In this document: one piece after another, positions 27,997 through 35,991 of the stretch
Position numbering within the stretch: the first letter of the stretch is position 1
Layout of the letters: each line of letters starts with the position of its first letter
Assembly: GCF_018141425.1 (NCBI RefSeq)
Contig: NZ_CP058561.1
Location: forward strand, 5,208,001-5,272,000
Reading direction: 5' to 3'
Length of the DNA stretch: 64,000 bases
Source of the DNA: Vallitalea guaymasensis
Lineage (GTDB): Bacteria; Bacillota; Clostridia; Lachnospirales; Vallitaleaceae
Translations under genes and position numbers: made by a program
The notes under the pieces: model-generated
What the model was told of the DNA's origin: nothing
Databases searched by the model: none
What the model saw: the letters and a program-made list of their open reading frames with translations, nothing else

Positions 27997-29109
27997 ATGT
28001 TTCGAAATTATAATTTTAAAAAATATGATATTTTCCTAATATTAATTGTCATTGCTCTTGTTTCTTTTGGCATAAAAGCAATTGGTAGTGCTACTCAGAT
28101 AAATAGTGATGGATCTACATACGTTAGAAATAAACAACTGTTTGGTTTTATTGTTACTTTTGCATTAATGATTATTATTTCTTTGATTGATTATCATTTT
28201 ATAGGAAAATTTTACTGGCTTATTTATGCATTTAATATTATACTATTAATAGCAGTTCTTTTTCTTGGAGTAAAAGTAAAAGGTGCTGTAAGATGGATTA
28301 ATATTGCAGGGATACAATTACAGCCGTCGGAACTATCAAAAATTATGATGGTTATATTCCTAGCCAAGTATATTGATAAAAATAAAGAAAAAATTAATAA
28401 TTTATTATTTTTGATAAAACTTGGAATACTAGTTATAATACCTACATTATTGATTTATAAACAACCTGATTTATCAACATCTTTAGTTTTATTAGTTATA
28501 CTGGTTGTTTTGCTATTTGTAGCAGGTATTAGTTATAAATATGTATTAATTGCTTTAGCCATAGCTGTTCCGTTGTTTTTTGGTACAGTGTGGTATATGC
28601 AGCAGCCTGACACTGTTTTTAGTGACCATCAAGTTGAACGTGTAATGAGTTTTTTGTATCCTGAGAAATATGATACAATGCAAACTGATAACTCTATTCA
28701 AGCAATTGGATCTGGACAACTTAATGGAAAAGGATGGTATAAAGGAACTATTAATAAATATAACTATTTGCCTGAACCACAAACAGATTTTATTTTTTCA
28801 GTAATAGGTGAAGAGGCTGGATTTATTGGTTGCAGTATAGTTTTATTATTACTTCTATTTTTAATTATAAAATGTTTATGGATTGCTAAAGATTCTATTG
28901 ATCTATTTGGTATGCTTATTATTAGTGGTTTTGTAGCTATAATATCATTTCAAACATTTGTAAATGTTGGAGTAACTACAGGATTGATACCTAATACAGG
29001 TATACCACTACCGTTTATTAGTTACGGTTTAAGCTCATTAATGTCAAATATGATAGGAATTGGTGTGATACTTAATATAAGTTTGCATAGAAAGACAACT
29101 TACTACTAA
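27997..29109 (+). CDS. rodA: Rod shape-determining protein RodA (SEDS glycosyltransferase)
   Basis: A polytopic SEDS-family peptidoglycan polymerase of 370 residues that partners PBP2. Around ten transmembrane segments are visible. AVRWINIAGIQLQPSELSKIMMVIFLAKYI is the family signature, with the QPSE/K motif; LPEPQTDFIFSVIGEEAGFIG and NTGIPLPFISYG follow. FtsW and SpoVE are related, but the position in the mre-min block favours RodA. An AGAAAGAAG ribosome-binding site precedes the ATG. Confidence 0.93.
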   Translation: MFRNYNFKKYDIFLILIVIALVSFGIKAIGSATQINSDGSTYVRNKQLFGFIVTFALMIIISLIDYHFIGKFYWLIYAFNIILLIAVLFLGVKVKGAVRWINIAGIQLQPSELSKIMMVIFLAKYIDKNKEKINNLLFLIKLGILVIIPTLLIYKQPDLSTSLVLLVILVVLLFVAGISYKYVLIALAIAVPLFFGTVWYMQQPDTVFSDHQVERVMSFLYPEKYDTMQTDNSIQAIGSGQLNGKGWYKGTINKYNYLPEPQTDFIFSVIGEEAGFIGCSIVLLLLLFLIIKCLWIAKDSIDLFGMLIISGFVAIISFQTFVNVGVTTGLIPNTGIPLPFISYGLSSLMSNMIGIGVILNISLHRKTTYY

Positions 29110-29123
29110 AAGGGGGTAAGCTT

Positions 29124-29522
29124 ATGAATGTTGGTTTAATTGCACATGATAATAAAAAGAAATTGATACAAAATTTTTGTATTGCTTATCGTAATATTTT
29201 AAATAGGCATGAATTATACGCTACAGGAACAACAGGCAGATTAATAGAAGAAGTAACAAATCTATCCATCCATAAATATTTAGCAGGACACTTAGGTGGG
29301 CAACAGCAGTTAGGTGCCCAAATAGCACACAATCAAATTGATATGGTTATATTTTTAAGAGATCCATTATCACCAAAACAGCATGAACCTGACCCTGCGT
29401 CAGTTATTAGATTATGTGATATTCATAATATACCAATTGCCACTAATTTAGCTACTGCTGAGTTATTGATTAAGGCATTAGAACGTGGAGATTTAGAATG
29501 GCGAAGTGTAATAAGGTCATAA
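29124..29522 (+). CDS. mgsA: Methylglyoxal synthase-like protein with altered catalytic residue
   Basis: A 132-residue MGS-fold protein, which would convert dihydroxyacetone phosphate to methylglyoxal. NVGLIAHDNKKK, LYATGTTGRLIEE (phosphate binding), VIFLRDPLSPKQHEPD (His87, Asp90) and IPIATNLATAE match the family. The motif that is GGDQQ in characterised enzymes reads GGQQQ (Gln60), so the catalytic-base aspartate (Asp71 in E. coli) is missing. It might be inactive, slower or changed in specificity. AAAGGGGG precedes the ATG. It is the last gene of the rodA transcript, with a strong terminator behind. Confidence 0.85.
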   Translation: MNVGLIAHDNKKKLIQNFCIAYRNILNRHELYATGTTGRLIEEVTNLSIHKYLAGHLGGQQQLGAQIAHNQIDMVIFLRDPLSPKQHEPDPASVIRLCDIHNIPIATNLATAELLIKALERGDLEWRSVIRS

Positions 29523-29524
29523 AA

Positions 29525-29549
29525 TAGAAGGAGTATGATACTCCTTCTA
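29525..29549. terminator. Intrinsic terminator after mgsA
   Basis: TAGAAGGAGTAT (29525-29536) and ATACTCCTTCTA (29538-29549) are perfectly complementary, giving a hairpin immediately after the mgsA stop codon; the last central base pairs will open to form the loop. TTAATG follows. Confidence 0.8.
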
Positions 29550-29592
29550 TTAATGTAGAATTATTAATAATTTAATAAATAACAACTAATAA

Positions 29593-29612
29593 AGCCACCT
29601 GAAAAGGTGGCT
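29593..29612 (-). terminator. Intrinsic terminator of the minus-strand P-loop gene
   Basis: AGCCACCT (29593-29600), GAAA loop and AGGTGGCT (29605-29612) form an 8-bp stem. Read on the minus strand it is followed by TTTATT and lies just past the stop codon of the gene at 29624-30043. Confidence 0.8.
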
Positions 29613-29623
29613 AATATTCTACT

Positions 29624-30043
29624 TTAAGCAACTAAATATTCTTTTAAAGCAACTGGCAGTCCAGTTGTATCACAGTTAACACTAATAATAAATCGTACTT
29701 TGTAATTATCAGATACGCTTTTTAATTTACTAATCAATTCTTTTGTATTACTATTCTCTATAGGTAAATGAGCCATTCTTAAAAGACCATCTACATAGAT
29801 TTGTTCAATATCACTATCTTCAGAAAGTATACCACACATAAACCCAAAAAATTCTTTATAATCATTAATAGGAAACTCGGAAACGTTAATATATCGTATA
29901 TTATGGTGTAAATCGTAAATATGACTACTGTCGCCATCTAGATAAACTATGTGACCTTTAGCGGTTTTTATTGCATCATTTGCCATCTTAATTAAATCTT
30001 TTGTCTTACCTTCCCCAGTATCACCTGCAACTAATCTTATCAT
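29624..30043 (-). CDS. Small P-loop NTPase-like protein, function unknown
   Basis: A 139-residue protein that starts MIRLVAGDTGEGKTKDLIKMAND, with a Walker A motif GDTGEGKT. HIVYLDGDSS and IEQIYVDGLLRMAH are plausible Walker B strands, and KVRFIISVNCD follows. The layout recalls the thymidine kinase/RecA-like P-loop core, but no substrate domain is present. AGGAGGAG lies before the ATG. It stands alone between two hairpins. I do not recognise a specific function. Confidence 0.7.
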   Translation of the reverse strand: MIRLVAGDTGEGKTKDLIKMANDAIKTAKGHIVYLDGDSSHIYDLHHNIRYINVSEFPINDYKEFFGFMCGILSEDSDIEQIYVDGLLRMAHLPIENSNTKELISKLKSVSDNYKVRFIISVNCDTTGLPVALKEYLVA

Positions 30044-30545
30044 AGCAATCTCCTCCTATTTAATTATTGCTCCTAATTGATAGTATCTACAAAATACATT
30101 GACTAACCTTATGATTAATCTATATATTGTATTATGTACTAATATAGTATTATTAAATTGAAAATAGTTATCATATCAATCAGAAGATAAATTTTAAAGA
30201 ACTATACTAGTAAATTCTTTAAAAATTATAACTTTACTCTTTTATTATATAACTTTCTTGAATTATTTACAATAAGATTCTCAATTTATATTAAGAAAAT
30301 ATTATTAGAAAATTACTTAATAATATTTATATAAATTCGAAAAATATCTAAGTATATAAAAATAACTGGCATTAATTCATTATTTAAAACAAATAAAGAT
30401 AATCCTAATAATTTATAAAAAAAATAATAGTAATAATACAATATCTATAGTAATATAATATCACTAAATACTATATGTGGTATTCAATAAAAATCCAATA
30501 ATATAAGATTAAAAACAGTTGATTATAGAGTGATATATACAAAAA
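30044..30545. other. AT-rich intergenic region, nothing recognised
   Basis: About 500 bp of very AT-rich sequence between two minus-strand genes. No ORF with a ribosome-binding site, no strong hairpin and no RNA gene was seen. It should hold the promoter of the P-loop gene at its left end. Confidence 0.5.
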
Positions 30546-30573
30546 ATAGAGATTATTGTAAAATAATCTCTAT
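30546..30573 (-). terminator. Intrinsic terminator of the DUF378 gene
   Basis: ATAGAGATTATT (30546-30557), GTAA loop and AATAATCTCTAT (30562-30573) form a perfect 12-bp stem. On the minus strand it is followed by TTTTTTG, just downstream of the DUF378 stop. Confidence 0.85.
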
Positions 30574-30580
30574 AATACTA

Positions 30581-30790
30581 TTACATCTCTCCTCTAATTC
30601 TTCCAAAGAAAGTTAACAAATATATACCAGCAATACCAACTAAAGCATAAACTATCCTACTTGCTATTGTATACATTCCTCCGAATATTGCAGCAACTAA
30701 ATCAAACTCAAAGAAGCCGATAAGACCCCAGTTGATAGCGCCGATTATTACTAAAATGAGAGCAACTATATCAATACCTCTAGTATTCAT
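30581..30790 (-). CDS. DUF378 family small membrane protein
   Basis: A 69-residue protein with two transmembrane helices (IDIVALILVIIGAINWGLIGFF and IASRIVYALVGIAGIYLLTFF). The GAINWGLIG motif defines the DUF378 family; function unknown. The longer frame from 30808 is rejected because AAGGAGG lies about 8 bp before the ATG at 30790. It has its own terminator and stands alone. Confidence 0.82.
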   Translation of the reverse strand: MNTRGIDIVALILVIIGAINWGLIGFFEFDLVAAIFGGMYTIASRIVYALVGIAGIYLLTFFGRIRGEM

Positions 30791-30985
30791 AAACATCCTC
30801 CTTAACATGTGTATTTATGATTAACCTAAAAAAGTATATGTTGTTATATCTTTTTTCTAAGGTTTAATCTTACTATTAGTTTCTGTAATTTTTTAAAAAA
30901 TAACTAGTAAAATTTTGGTACAAGGTACATTTATCTTAAAGCAATAATAAGATAAATAAAAATAATATTTTTTAGGTGATAAAAA

Positions 30986-32242
30986 TTGGACAATATTTCT
31001 AAGTCAAAAATAAAAGAAATTCAAAGCTTATTAAATAAATTAGGTTATTATAATTATAGTATTGATGGTTTTATTGAAAATTATACAATAGATGCTATAA
31101 AAAATTTTCAAAAAAATAACAATTTAAAAATTACAGGTGAATTAGACCAATCGACTATAGATAAAATAGATGATTATATGACGGGATATGTACTTCATAC
31201 TATAGAAAATGGAGATACATTATATGATATCGCAAGAAAATATAATACAGTGGTGTGGAGAATAATTACAGCCAATCCAAATGTGAATCCTTTTGATTTG
31301 ACTATCGGAACTAGTATTATTGTACCGCTGAATTTTCAGATTGTACCTACTAATATTCCATACACCTATAATGTATTGGAAAATAATATAATGGGCTTAA
31401 GTAAAAGATATCCATTTTTGAGATTTGACAGTATTGGTAATAGTGTGGATGGGAGACAGTTATATAGAATAAGAATCGGTAATGGTAGTAACCATGTCAT
31501 ATATAATGGTGCTCATCATGCTAATGAATGGATAACAACACCATTGCTTATGAAATGGATAGAAGTTTTTTCGGAAGTCTATTCTAGAAAAGGCTCTATA
31601 AGAGGTTATGATACAGAACAAATCTGGAATTATGCTACAATCGATATTGTACCGATGGTTAATCCAGATGGAGTAGAATTAGTTATTGATGGAGTAGATA
31701 ATATTACTGCCAATAAGGATCAACTAATAAAATGGAATTTTGGCAATGAAAATTTCAATGATTGGAAATCTAATATTAATGGTGTTGATCTCAACAGAAA
31801 TTATGATGCTGGATGGAAGGAATATAAAGAATTAGAAAAAGAGTTCGGTGTAGACGGACCTGGTCCTTTTTTATATGGTGGAACTAAACCAGAATCAGAA
31901 CCTGAATCTTTAGCTATGGCTAATTTAACTAGAAGTATTGATACTAGATTAGTCTTGGCATATCATACACAAGGTCAAGTGATTTTTTGGAATTATAAAG
32001 ATCTTCAGCCAGAAATAAGCTTGTATATTGGAGAAACATTTGCTAAAGCAAGTGGATATGAGTTAGCTTCAGAAGATTTAAGTCAGAGTTTTGCAGGCTA
32101 TAAGGATTGGTATATTCTGGATTTCCGAAAACCAGGTTATACTATAGAAGTGGGTAAGGGGAAAAATCCTCTACCAATTGATCAATTTGATATGATTTAT
32201 GAAAACAATGAAGAATTATTGTTGCTAGCTAGTATTATTTAA
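30986..32242 (+). CDS. M14 zinc carboxypeptidase with peptidoglycan-binding and LysM domains
   Basis: A 418-residue protein resembling gamma-D-glutamyl-diaminopimelate endopeptidase I. A PG_binding_1 domain (about 1-65, IQSLLNKLGYYNYSIDGF) is followed by LysM (70-113, HTIENGDTLYDIARKYN) and an M14 peptidase domain (about 130-418). Zinc ligands appear in HHANEW and in AYHTQG; the catalytic Glu lies in YTIEVGKG. NPDGVELV and GVDLNRNYD are family signatures. No signal peptide is visible, as in some sporulation-related relatives. The start is TTG with TAGGTGAT upstream. Confidence 0.88.
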   Translation: MDNISKSKIKEIQSLLNKLGYYNYSIDGFIENYTIDAIKNFQKNNNLKITGELDQSTIDKIDDYMTGYVLHTIENGDTLYDIARKYNTVVWRIITANPNVNPFDLTIGTSIIVPLNFQIVPTNIPYTYNVLENNIMGLSKRYPFLRFDSIGNSVDGRQLYRIRIGNGSNHVIYNGAHHANEWITTPLLMKWIEVFSEVYSRKGSIRGYDTEQIWNYATIDIVPMVNPDGVELVIDGVDNITANKDQLIKWNFGNENFNDWKSNINGVDLNRNYDAGWKEYKELEKEFGVDGPGPFLYGGTKPESEPESLAMANLTRSIDTRLVLAYHTQGQVIFWNYKDLQPEISLYIGETFAKASGYELASEDLSQSFAGYKDWYILDFRKPGYTIEVGKGKNPLPIDQFDMIYENNEELLLLASII

Positions 32243-32278
32243 TGGAATGAAGGCATTTATATAATTGATTAAATATTT

Positions 32279-32307
32279 TTGTAATATATATTTATATTTG
32301 ATATAAT
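32279..32307 (+). promoter_or_regulatory. Predicted promoter of the small lipoprotein gene
   Basis: TTGTAA (32279-32284), a 17-bp spacer and TATAAT (32302-32307) preceded by TGA, an extended -10 element. It lies about 90 bp upstream of the coding start at 32399. Confidence 0.65.
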
Positions 32308-32398
32308 ATTTATTATGACTATGTATGCATATATATACTGGAATTTTGATTCTTACTAAAGGTACATTAAAAAAAATAGGTAAAGGATGATGGTAATT

Positions 32399-32698
32399 AT
32401 GAAAAAAAGAATAATGTTGTTAAGCATAATGATACTTATGTTATTATTTTTAATGACTGGTTGTATGCCTGGAGATCCAAAATACACAGTATCTGACCCA
32501 GCTGGTTTCTTTTGGGGTGTTTGGCATGGATGGATTGCACCTATATCATTAATAGTTGGATTATTCAAGGAGAATGTGAGAATCTATGAAGTGGTGAATA
32601 CAGGTTGGTGGTATGACTTTGGTTTTTATATCGCTGTTATTAGTGGTTTTGGGGGATTATCATTATTCCGTAAAAAGAAAACAGAGAATCATAAGTAG
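32399..32698 (+). CDS. Small predicted lipoprotein with a conserved membrane region
   Basis: A 99-residue protein with a type II signal peptide (KKRIMLLSIMILMLLFLMTGC) and lipobox MTGC. The mature part starts MPGDPKYTVSDPAGFFWGVWHGWIAP and contains two short hydrophobic segments (SLIVGLF and DFGFYIAVISGFGGLSLF) ending in a basic tail. Similar short proteins occur in Firmicutes with unknown function. ATG codons at 32387 and 32390 are in frame, but AAAGGA is too close to them, so 32399 is preferred although its spacing is slightly long. A terminator follows. Confidence 0.7.
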   Translation: MKKRIMLLSIMILMLLFLMTGCMPGDPKYTVSDPAGFFWGVWHGWIAPISLIVGLFKENVRIYEVVNTGWWYDFGFYIAVISGFGGLSLFRKKKTENHK

Positions 32699-32701
32699 AC
32701 T

Positions 32702-32734
32702 AAGAGCAAATCCGGTTAGTCAGGATTTGCTCTT
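32702..32734. terminator. Intrinsic terminator between convergent genes
   Basis: AAGAGCAAATCC (32702-32713) and GGATTTGCTCTT (32723-32734) form a perfect 12-bp stem with a nine-base loop followed by TAATATT. It terminates the lipoprotein gene and may also serve the minus-strand gene ending at 32788. Confidence 0.8.
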
Positions 32735-32787
32735 TAATATTATAATTTATAATATTATTATAAATACAATAGGGGAGGATATACTTT

Positions 32788-33741
32788 CTAAATTGTTATC
32801 TCAATTCTATTACCATCAGGATCAGTAATACAGCTTTCATAATAACCATCACCAGTAGTTCTTGGTTGACTTAAAACATTAAACCCTTCTATTGCAAATT
32901 TCTTTGTTAATTCATCAACTTTGGTTTTAGAACCTACTGAAAAAGCAATATGACTTATTCCTTTATATTGTTGGTTTATATCGGTTGTATTTGAGACTAT
33001 TGAGCTCATCTGCATTAATTCAAGTCTACAGCCATCTTCAAATTTTATGAAATAAGATTCAAATCCTTTTTTAGGATTGATGTATTTTGTACCACAATTT
33101 CCTTTAAAATAATTAACATAAAAATCTTTGAGTTTCTCTAGATTATTGGTCCATATTGCAACATGTTCAATTTTCACTATCTTCTCAGCTACTACTCGAC
33201 AAGGTAATCCTGTCATATTTGCAAAATTAATTGGATAGGTGTTAGCTATGAAAGTAACTGAATCATGATTATCTAAAATATTACCCAAATTGCAGAGATT
33301 CTCAATGATAAAGACACCTTTGTCAGCACAGTATTGATCTTTTGGTGTATGTTCAGCACCACGTCTCACACCGGCACAATCAATACCTATTATTGAAACC
33401 TTACGTTCGAGTAACTGTTTAATTAATTGATTAGACAGCTGTGGGTGTGATGTAAAATAGAGCTTGGAACCATATTGTTCTTTCTCAATAAAACCTGTGT
33501 AAAAAGCTACAAACATATGAGCATTGACAAGATTAATGTCAATATCTGACACATCAATATCACTGTCTGATACTTTACTTACATCAAATACTATACCGTC
33601 TCTTCTTGTAAATTCTAATGGAAATTCTTTGTTCATTACATCAAAATGAGTTCCAAGATGACCGAATGGAATATTTTTTCCACTATCTGATACGTTCTTA
33701 TTGAATTCTTTTGTTACCTTAATGCTTAAATCAATTAACAT
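32788..33741 (-). CDS. Cyclase-family (KynB-like) domain fused to a VOC/glyoxalase domain
   Basis: A two-domain protein of 317 residues. Residues 1-190 match the cyclase family (PF04199): LIDLSIKVTKEF, HLGTHFDVM (metal residues His28, His32, Asp34) and IGIDCAGVRRG. The third His of the usual HxGTHxDxPxH motif is absent. Residues 193-317 form a VOC domain: IEHVAIWTNNLEKLKDFYVNYF, CRLELM, GISHIAFSV and DPDGNRIEIT, with all four metal ligands. No substrate can be assigned. It follows marR by 4 bp in one operon, so its substrate or product may be the effector. Confidence 0.82.
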   Translation of the reverse strand: MLIDLSIKVTKEFNKNVSDSGKNIPFGHLGTHFDVMNKEFPLEFTRRDGIVFDVSKVSDSDIDVSDIDINLVNAHMFVAFYTGFIEKEQYGSKLYFTSHPQLSNQLIKQLLERKVSIIGIDCAGVRRGAEHTPKDQYCADKGVFIIENLCNLGNILDNHDSVTFIANTYPINFANMTGLPCRVVAEKIVKIEHVAIWTNNLEKLKDFYVNYFKGNCGTKYINPKKGFESYFIKFEDGCRLELMQMSSIVSNTTDINQQYKGISHIAFSVGSKTKVDELTKKFAIEGFNVLSQPRTTGDGYYESCITDPDGNRIEITI

Positions 33742-33745
33742 ATTA

Positions 33746-34210
33746 TCACTCCTTAAAATTAAGTTCCCTTATCTTTTCTTCAAGATATTTATTGAATTGA
33801 GTCAGGAATCTATTTACAGTCTCTAAATCCTTATCATCAAGTTTTTCAAAGAACTTATTATCTCTTTCTTCCCATGCACGGTGACGTTTGTGGTGTTCGT
33901 CAAATAAAAGCTTACCTTTGTCAGTTAATTTGTAATAAATTTCTTTTTTATTATCTTTGCACTTATAGCTTGTAATAGCTCCTTTGGCAACTAGTTTTTT
34001 AATTATTTTACTAATAGCACTTCTGGTCATTGATAATCTAGATGATAATTTTGTTACATTTGGATTATCTAATTTGCCTATCCAGTCAATACAATGAATT
34101 TCTGAATACCCATAACCATGGAGAAATTCTCTCGAAGTTAGTTTTGTTAACATATCCTGCTTTTCATAAAGCTCTGTAAATTTAGTAATCAACAATTTCG
34201 AATTCGACAT
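33746..34210 (-). CDS. MarR-family transcriptional regulator
   Basis: A 154-residue winged-helix regulator. CIDWIGKLDNPNVTKLSSRLSMTRSAISKIIKKLVAKGAI is the helix-turn-helix, followed by the wing SYKCKDNKKEIYYKLTDKG and a C-terminal dimerisation helix pair. AGGAGGCATAT precedes the ATG. It is the first gene of an operon with the cyclase-VOC fusion. An operator-like dyad (34226-34245) overlaps its start site, suggesting autorepression. Confidence 0.9.
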   Translation of the reverse strand: MSNSKLLITKFTELYEKQDMLTKLTSREFLHGYGYSEIHCIDWIGKLDNPNVTKLSSRLSMTRSAISKIIKKLVAKGAITSYKCKDNKKEIYYKLTDKGKLLFDEHHKRHRAWEERDNKFFEKLDDKDLETVNRFLTQFNKYLEEKIRELNFKE

Positions 34211-34225
34211 ATATGCCTCCTGTAT

Positions 34226-34245
34226 ATTGTTTCCTTGGACACAAT
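34226..34245. promoter_or_regulatory. Probable MarR operator
   Basis: ATTGTTTCC-TT-GGACACAAT is a 9-bp inverted repeat with one mismatch around two bases. It lies between the -10 element and the marR start codon on the minus strand, the usual position for autorepression. Confidence 0.6.
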
Positions 34246-34272
34246 ATTAATATATAATTCTTAACATGTCAA
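34244..34272 (-). promoter_or_regulatory. Predicted promoter of the marR/cyclase-VOC operon
   Basis: On the minus strand TTGACA (34272-34267), a 17-bp spacer and TAATAT (34249-34244) form a near-consensus sigma-A promoter whose downstream part overlaps the candidate MarR operator. Confidence 0.7.
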
Positions 34273-34327
34273 TAGAAAAGATACGAAAATATATAAATAT
34301 CCCTAAATGTTAAATAAAAAAACAAGC

Positions 34328-34337
34328 CCAAAGAATG
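34328..34337 (+). repeat. Target-site duplication, left copy
   Basis: CCAAAGAATG directly abuts the left inverted repeat of the insertion sequence and is repeated at 35949-35958. Confidence 0.93.
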
Positions 34338-35948
34338 CAATGTCATTTAGTTAAGGCATTGTATTTAAAAAGAATCAGTACCCAAAAAGTATCTAAGAGC
34401 CAAAGTGGTTCTTTAGGTGCTTTTTTTGCATGACAAAAAAACAGATTGTCATCTGCCAAAAAATAGTATATTATTTTTATATTAAGCAACTCTGTACAAA
34501 AAACTTATTGAGCTTTGGACTTTGACTTTGCGAGGGTCGCTTCGTTCCAATCTAATAGGTAGAATATATTTTTGTATGAGTTTGCTAACATCAGGTGGCT
34601 TCTTATCCTTTAAGATTTTGAAAAAATATCTGCATATATGAATTGCCATTGTGTAATTTACTTGATATAAATGTTTTGTGTCTTTTTGGGTTATAATTAC
34701 ATTTGTTGTAATCAACTCACAAAAGTTATACATTATCATGCGTGCAAATATTTCTTGGATGATATAAGCCACCTTTTTAGCATGAAAGTTAGTAAGTCCA
34801 ATGGCATATTTTAGTTCTCTAAAAGACGTTTCTATCCCCCAACGTAAATGATATAGCTCCTTCAATTTTTTGGGTGGAAACTGTTCTTTGCTAAGATTGG
34901 TAATTAAGCATTCATAACTGTCTTCAGCCAATTTTACCCTCACTATTCTCAATGTCATAGGATAAAACTTTTTGGTATGTAAGTCTAAGTAGTCAAAAGT
35001 TGAGTTATTTGGAAGAAATTTATAAGTATTTTTATTCTCTTTCACCTGTCTTGTTTGTTTTCTTGTTAGAATTGTACTGATGGTTATATCGAATTCGCCT
35101 TCTTCTGGAATCTTAAAACCTGAAACAATGCCGCTACTATTTTTATCTTTAACTCTGATTAAGTAATTCCAACCTTTTTTCTCAGCATGTGCAAAAATAT
35201 TGTAACTTTCATAACCTCTATCAGCCATGATAATTGTTTTGTCATTAATATTTGAGCGATCTATCATAGTTGCCATAGCACGGTATTCATTTTCCTTTCT
35301 GGCTGGTTGTATTAAAGCATCTGTATATCGCCTTTCAAGGATATTATAGAATGCATTTAAATGGAGTTGGTTAAACCCTTTACCGAATGATTTTGAGTGA
35401 AAGTAGGTATCTATATCACTTGGATTTCTAGAAATGTTAATATCTGATCCATCACATGCAATGAGATTGTATCCTTCATATTTCTTAGTGCCTAAATAAA
35501 GAGCGTTAAATTCATGAAAAAGGAATTCAAAAGCAGCAGGCATTATCTTTTTTCGCTGTTGATTAAAGGCAGAAACCGTAGCTGTATCTGTGGAAAAATT
35601 AAAGTATTCAAGCATTTCTTTGGATAGAGAGCCACCTTCCATAGTAAGCATCATATGAATCATAGTCTCAAAATTTAATTTTCTATTTCTTGTAAAATCT
35701 GTATTTGAATTTTTACAAAATAGAAAAGAAACATTTGATATATCATGAATCAGCTTAATTAAAGTATCTTTAACGTCTGTAGCAAAGTTATTCATAGCGA
35801 AACCTCCTTAAAATCATATATTTAAGGGGCTTCGCCACATTTTTTTAGTAATTTGTCAAGGGTTTTATAAAATTTTACAGAAAAAAAGAGAGCCTTATAC
35901 TATTTCAAGTATAAAACTCTCCTTAAATTCCTTAACTAAATGACATTG
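34338..35948 (-). mobile_element. Intact IS4-type insertion sequence, 1611 bp
   Basis: Perfect 19-bp terminal inverted repeats (CAATGTCATTTAGTTAAGG at 34338-34356 and its complement at 35930-35948) bracket one transposase gene. The flanks carry a perfect 10-bp direct repeat CCAAAGAATG (34328-34337 and 35949-35958), a target duplication of the length expected for the IS4 family. It landed between the MarR and MerR loci without breaking a recognisable gene. Confidence 0.95.
34482..35795 (-). CDS. IS4-family transposase
   Basis: An apparently full-length DDE transposase of 437 residues. The first catalytic Asp is in LIACDGSDINISR, the second in TIIMADRGYES, and the Glu in YHLRWGIETSFRELKYAIGL, which is the Y-(2)-R-(3)-E-(6)-K signature of IS4. 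TAAGGAGG precedes the ATG. No frameshift is seen, so it may be active. Confidence 0.95.
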   Translation of the reverse strand: MNNFATDVKDTLIKLIHDISNVSFLFCKNSNTDFTRNRKLNFETMIHMMLTMEGGSLSKEMLEYFNFSTDTATVSAFNQQRKKIMPAAFEFLFHEFNALYLGTKKYEGYNLIACDGSDINISRNPSDIDTYFHSKSFGKGFNQLHLNAFYNILERRYTDALIQPARKENEYRAMATMIDRSNINDKTIIMADRGYESYNIFAHAEKKGWNYLIRVKDKNSSGIVSGFKIPEEGEFDITISTILTRKQTRQVKENKNTYKFLPNNSTFDYLDLHTKKFYPMTLRIVRVKLAEDSYECLITNLSKEQFPPKKLKELYHLRWGIETSFRELKYAIGLTNFHAKKVAYIIQEIFARMIMYNFCELITTNVIITQKDTKHLYQVNYTMAIHICRYFFKILKDKKPPDVSKLIQKYILPIRLERSDPRKVKVQSSISFLYRVA

Positions 35949-35958
35949 CCAAAGAATG
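35949..35958 (+). repeat. Target-site duplication, right copy
   Basis: CCAAAGAATG directly abuts the right inverted repeat of the insertion sequence; identical to 34328-34337. Confidence 0.93.
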
Positions 35959-35991
35959 GACCTGTATTTTGTAAGATTATGATCTTTCGTA

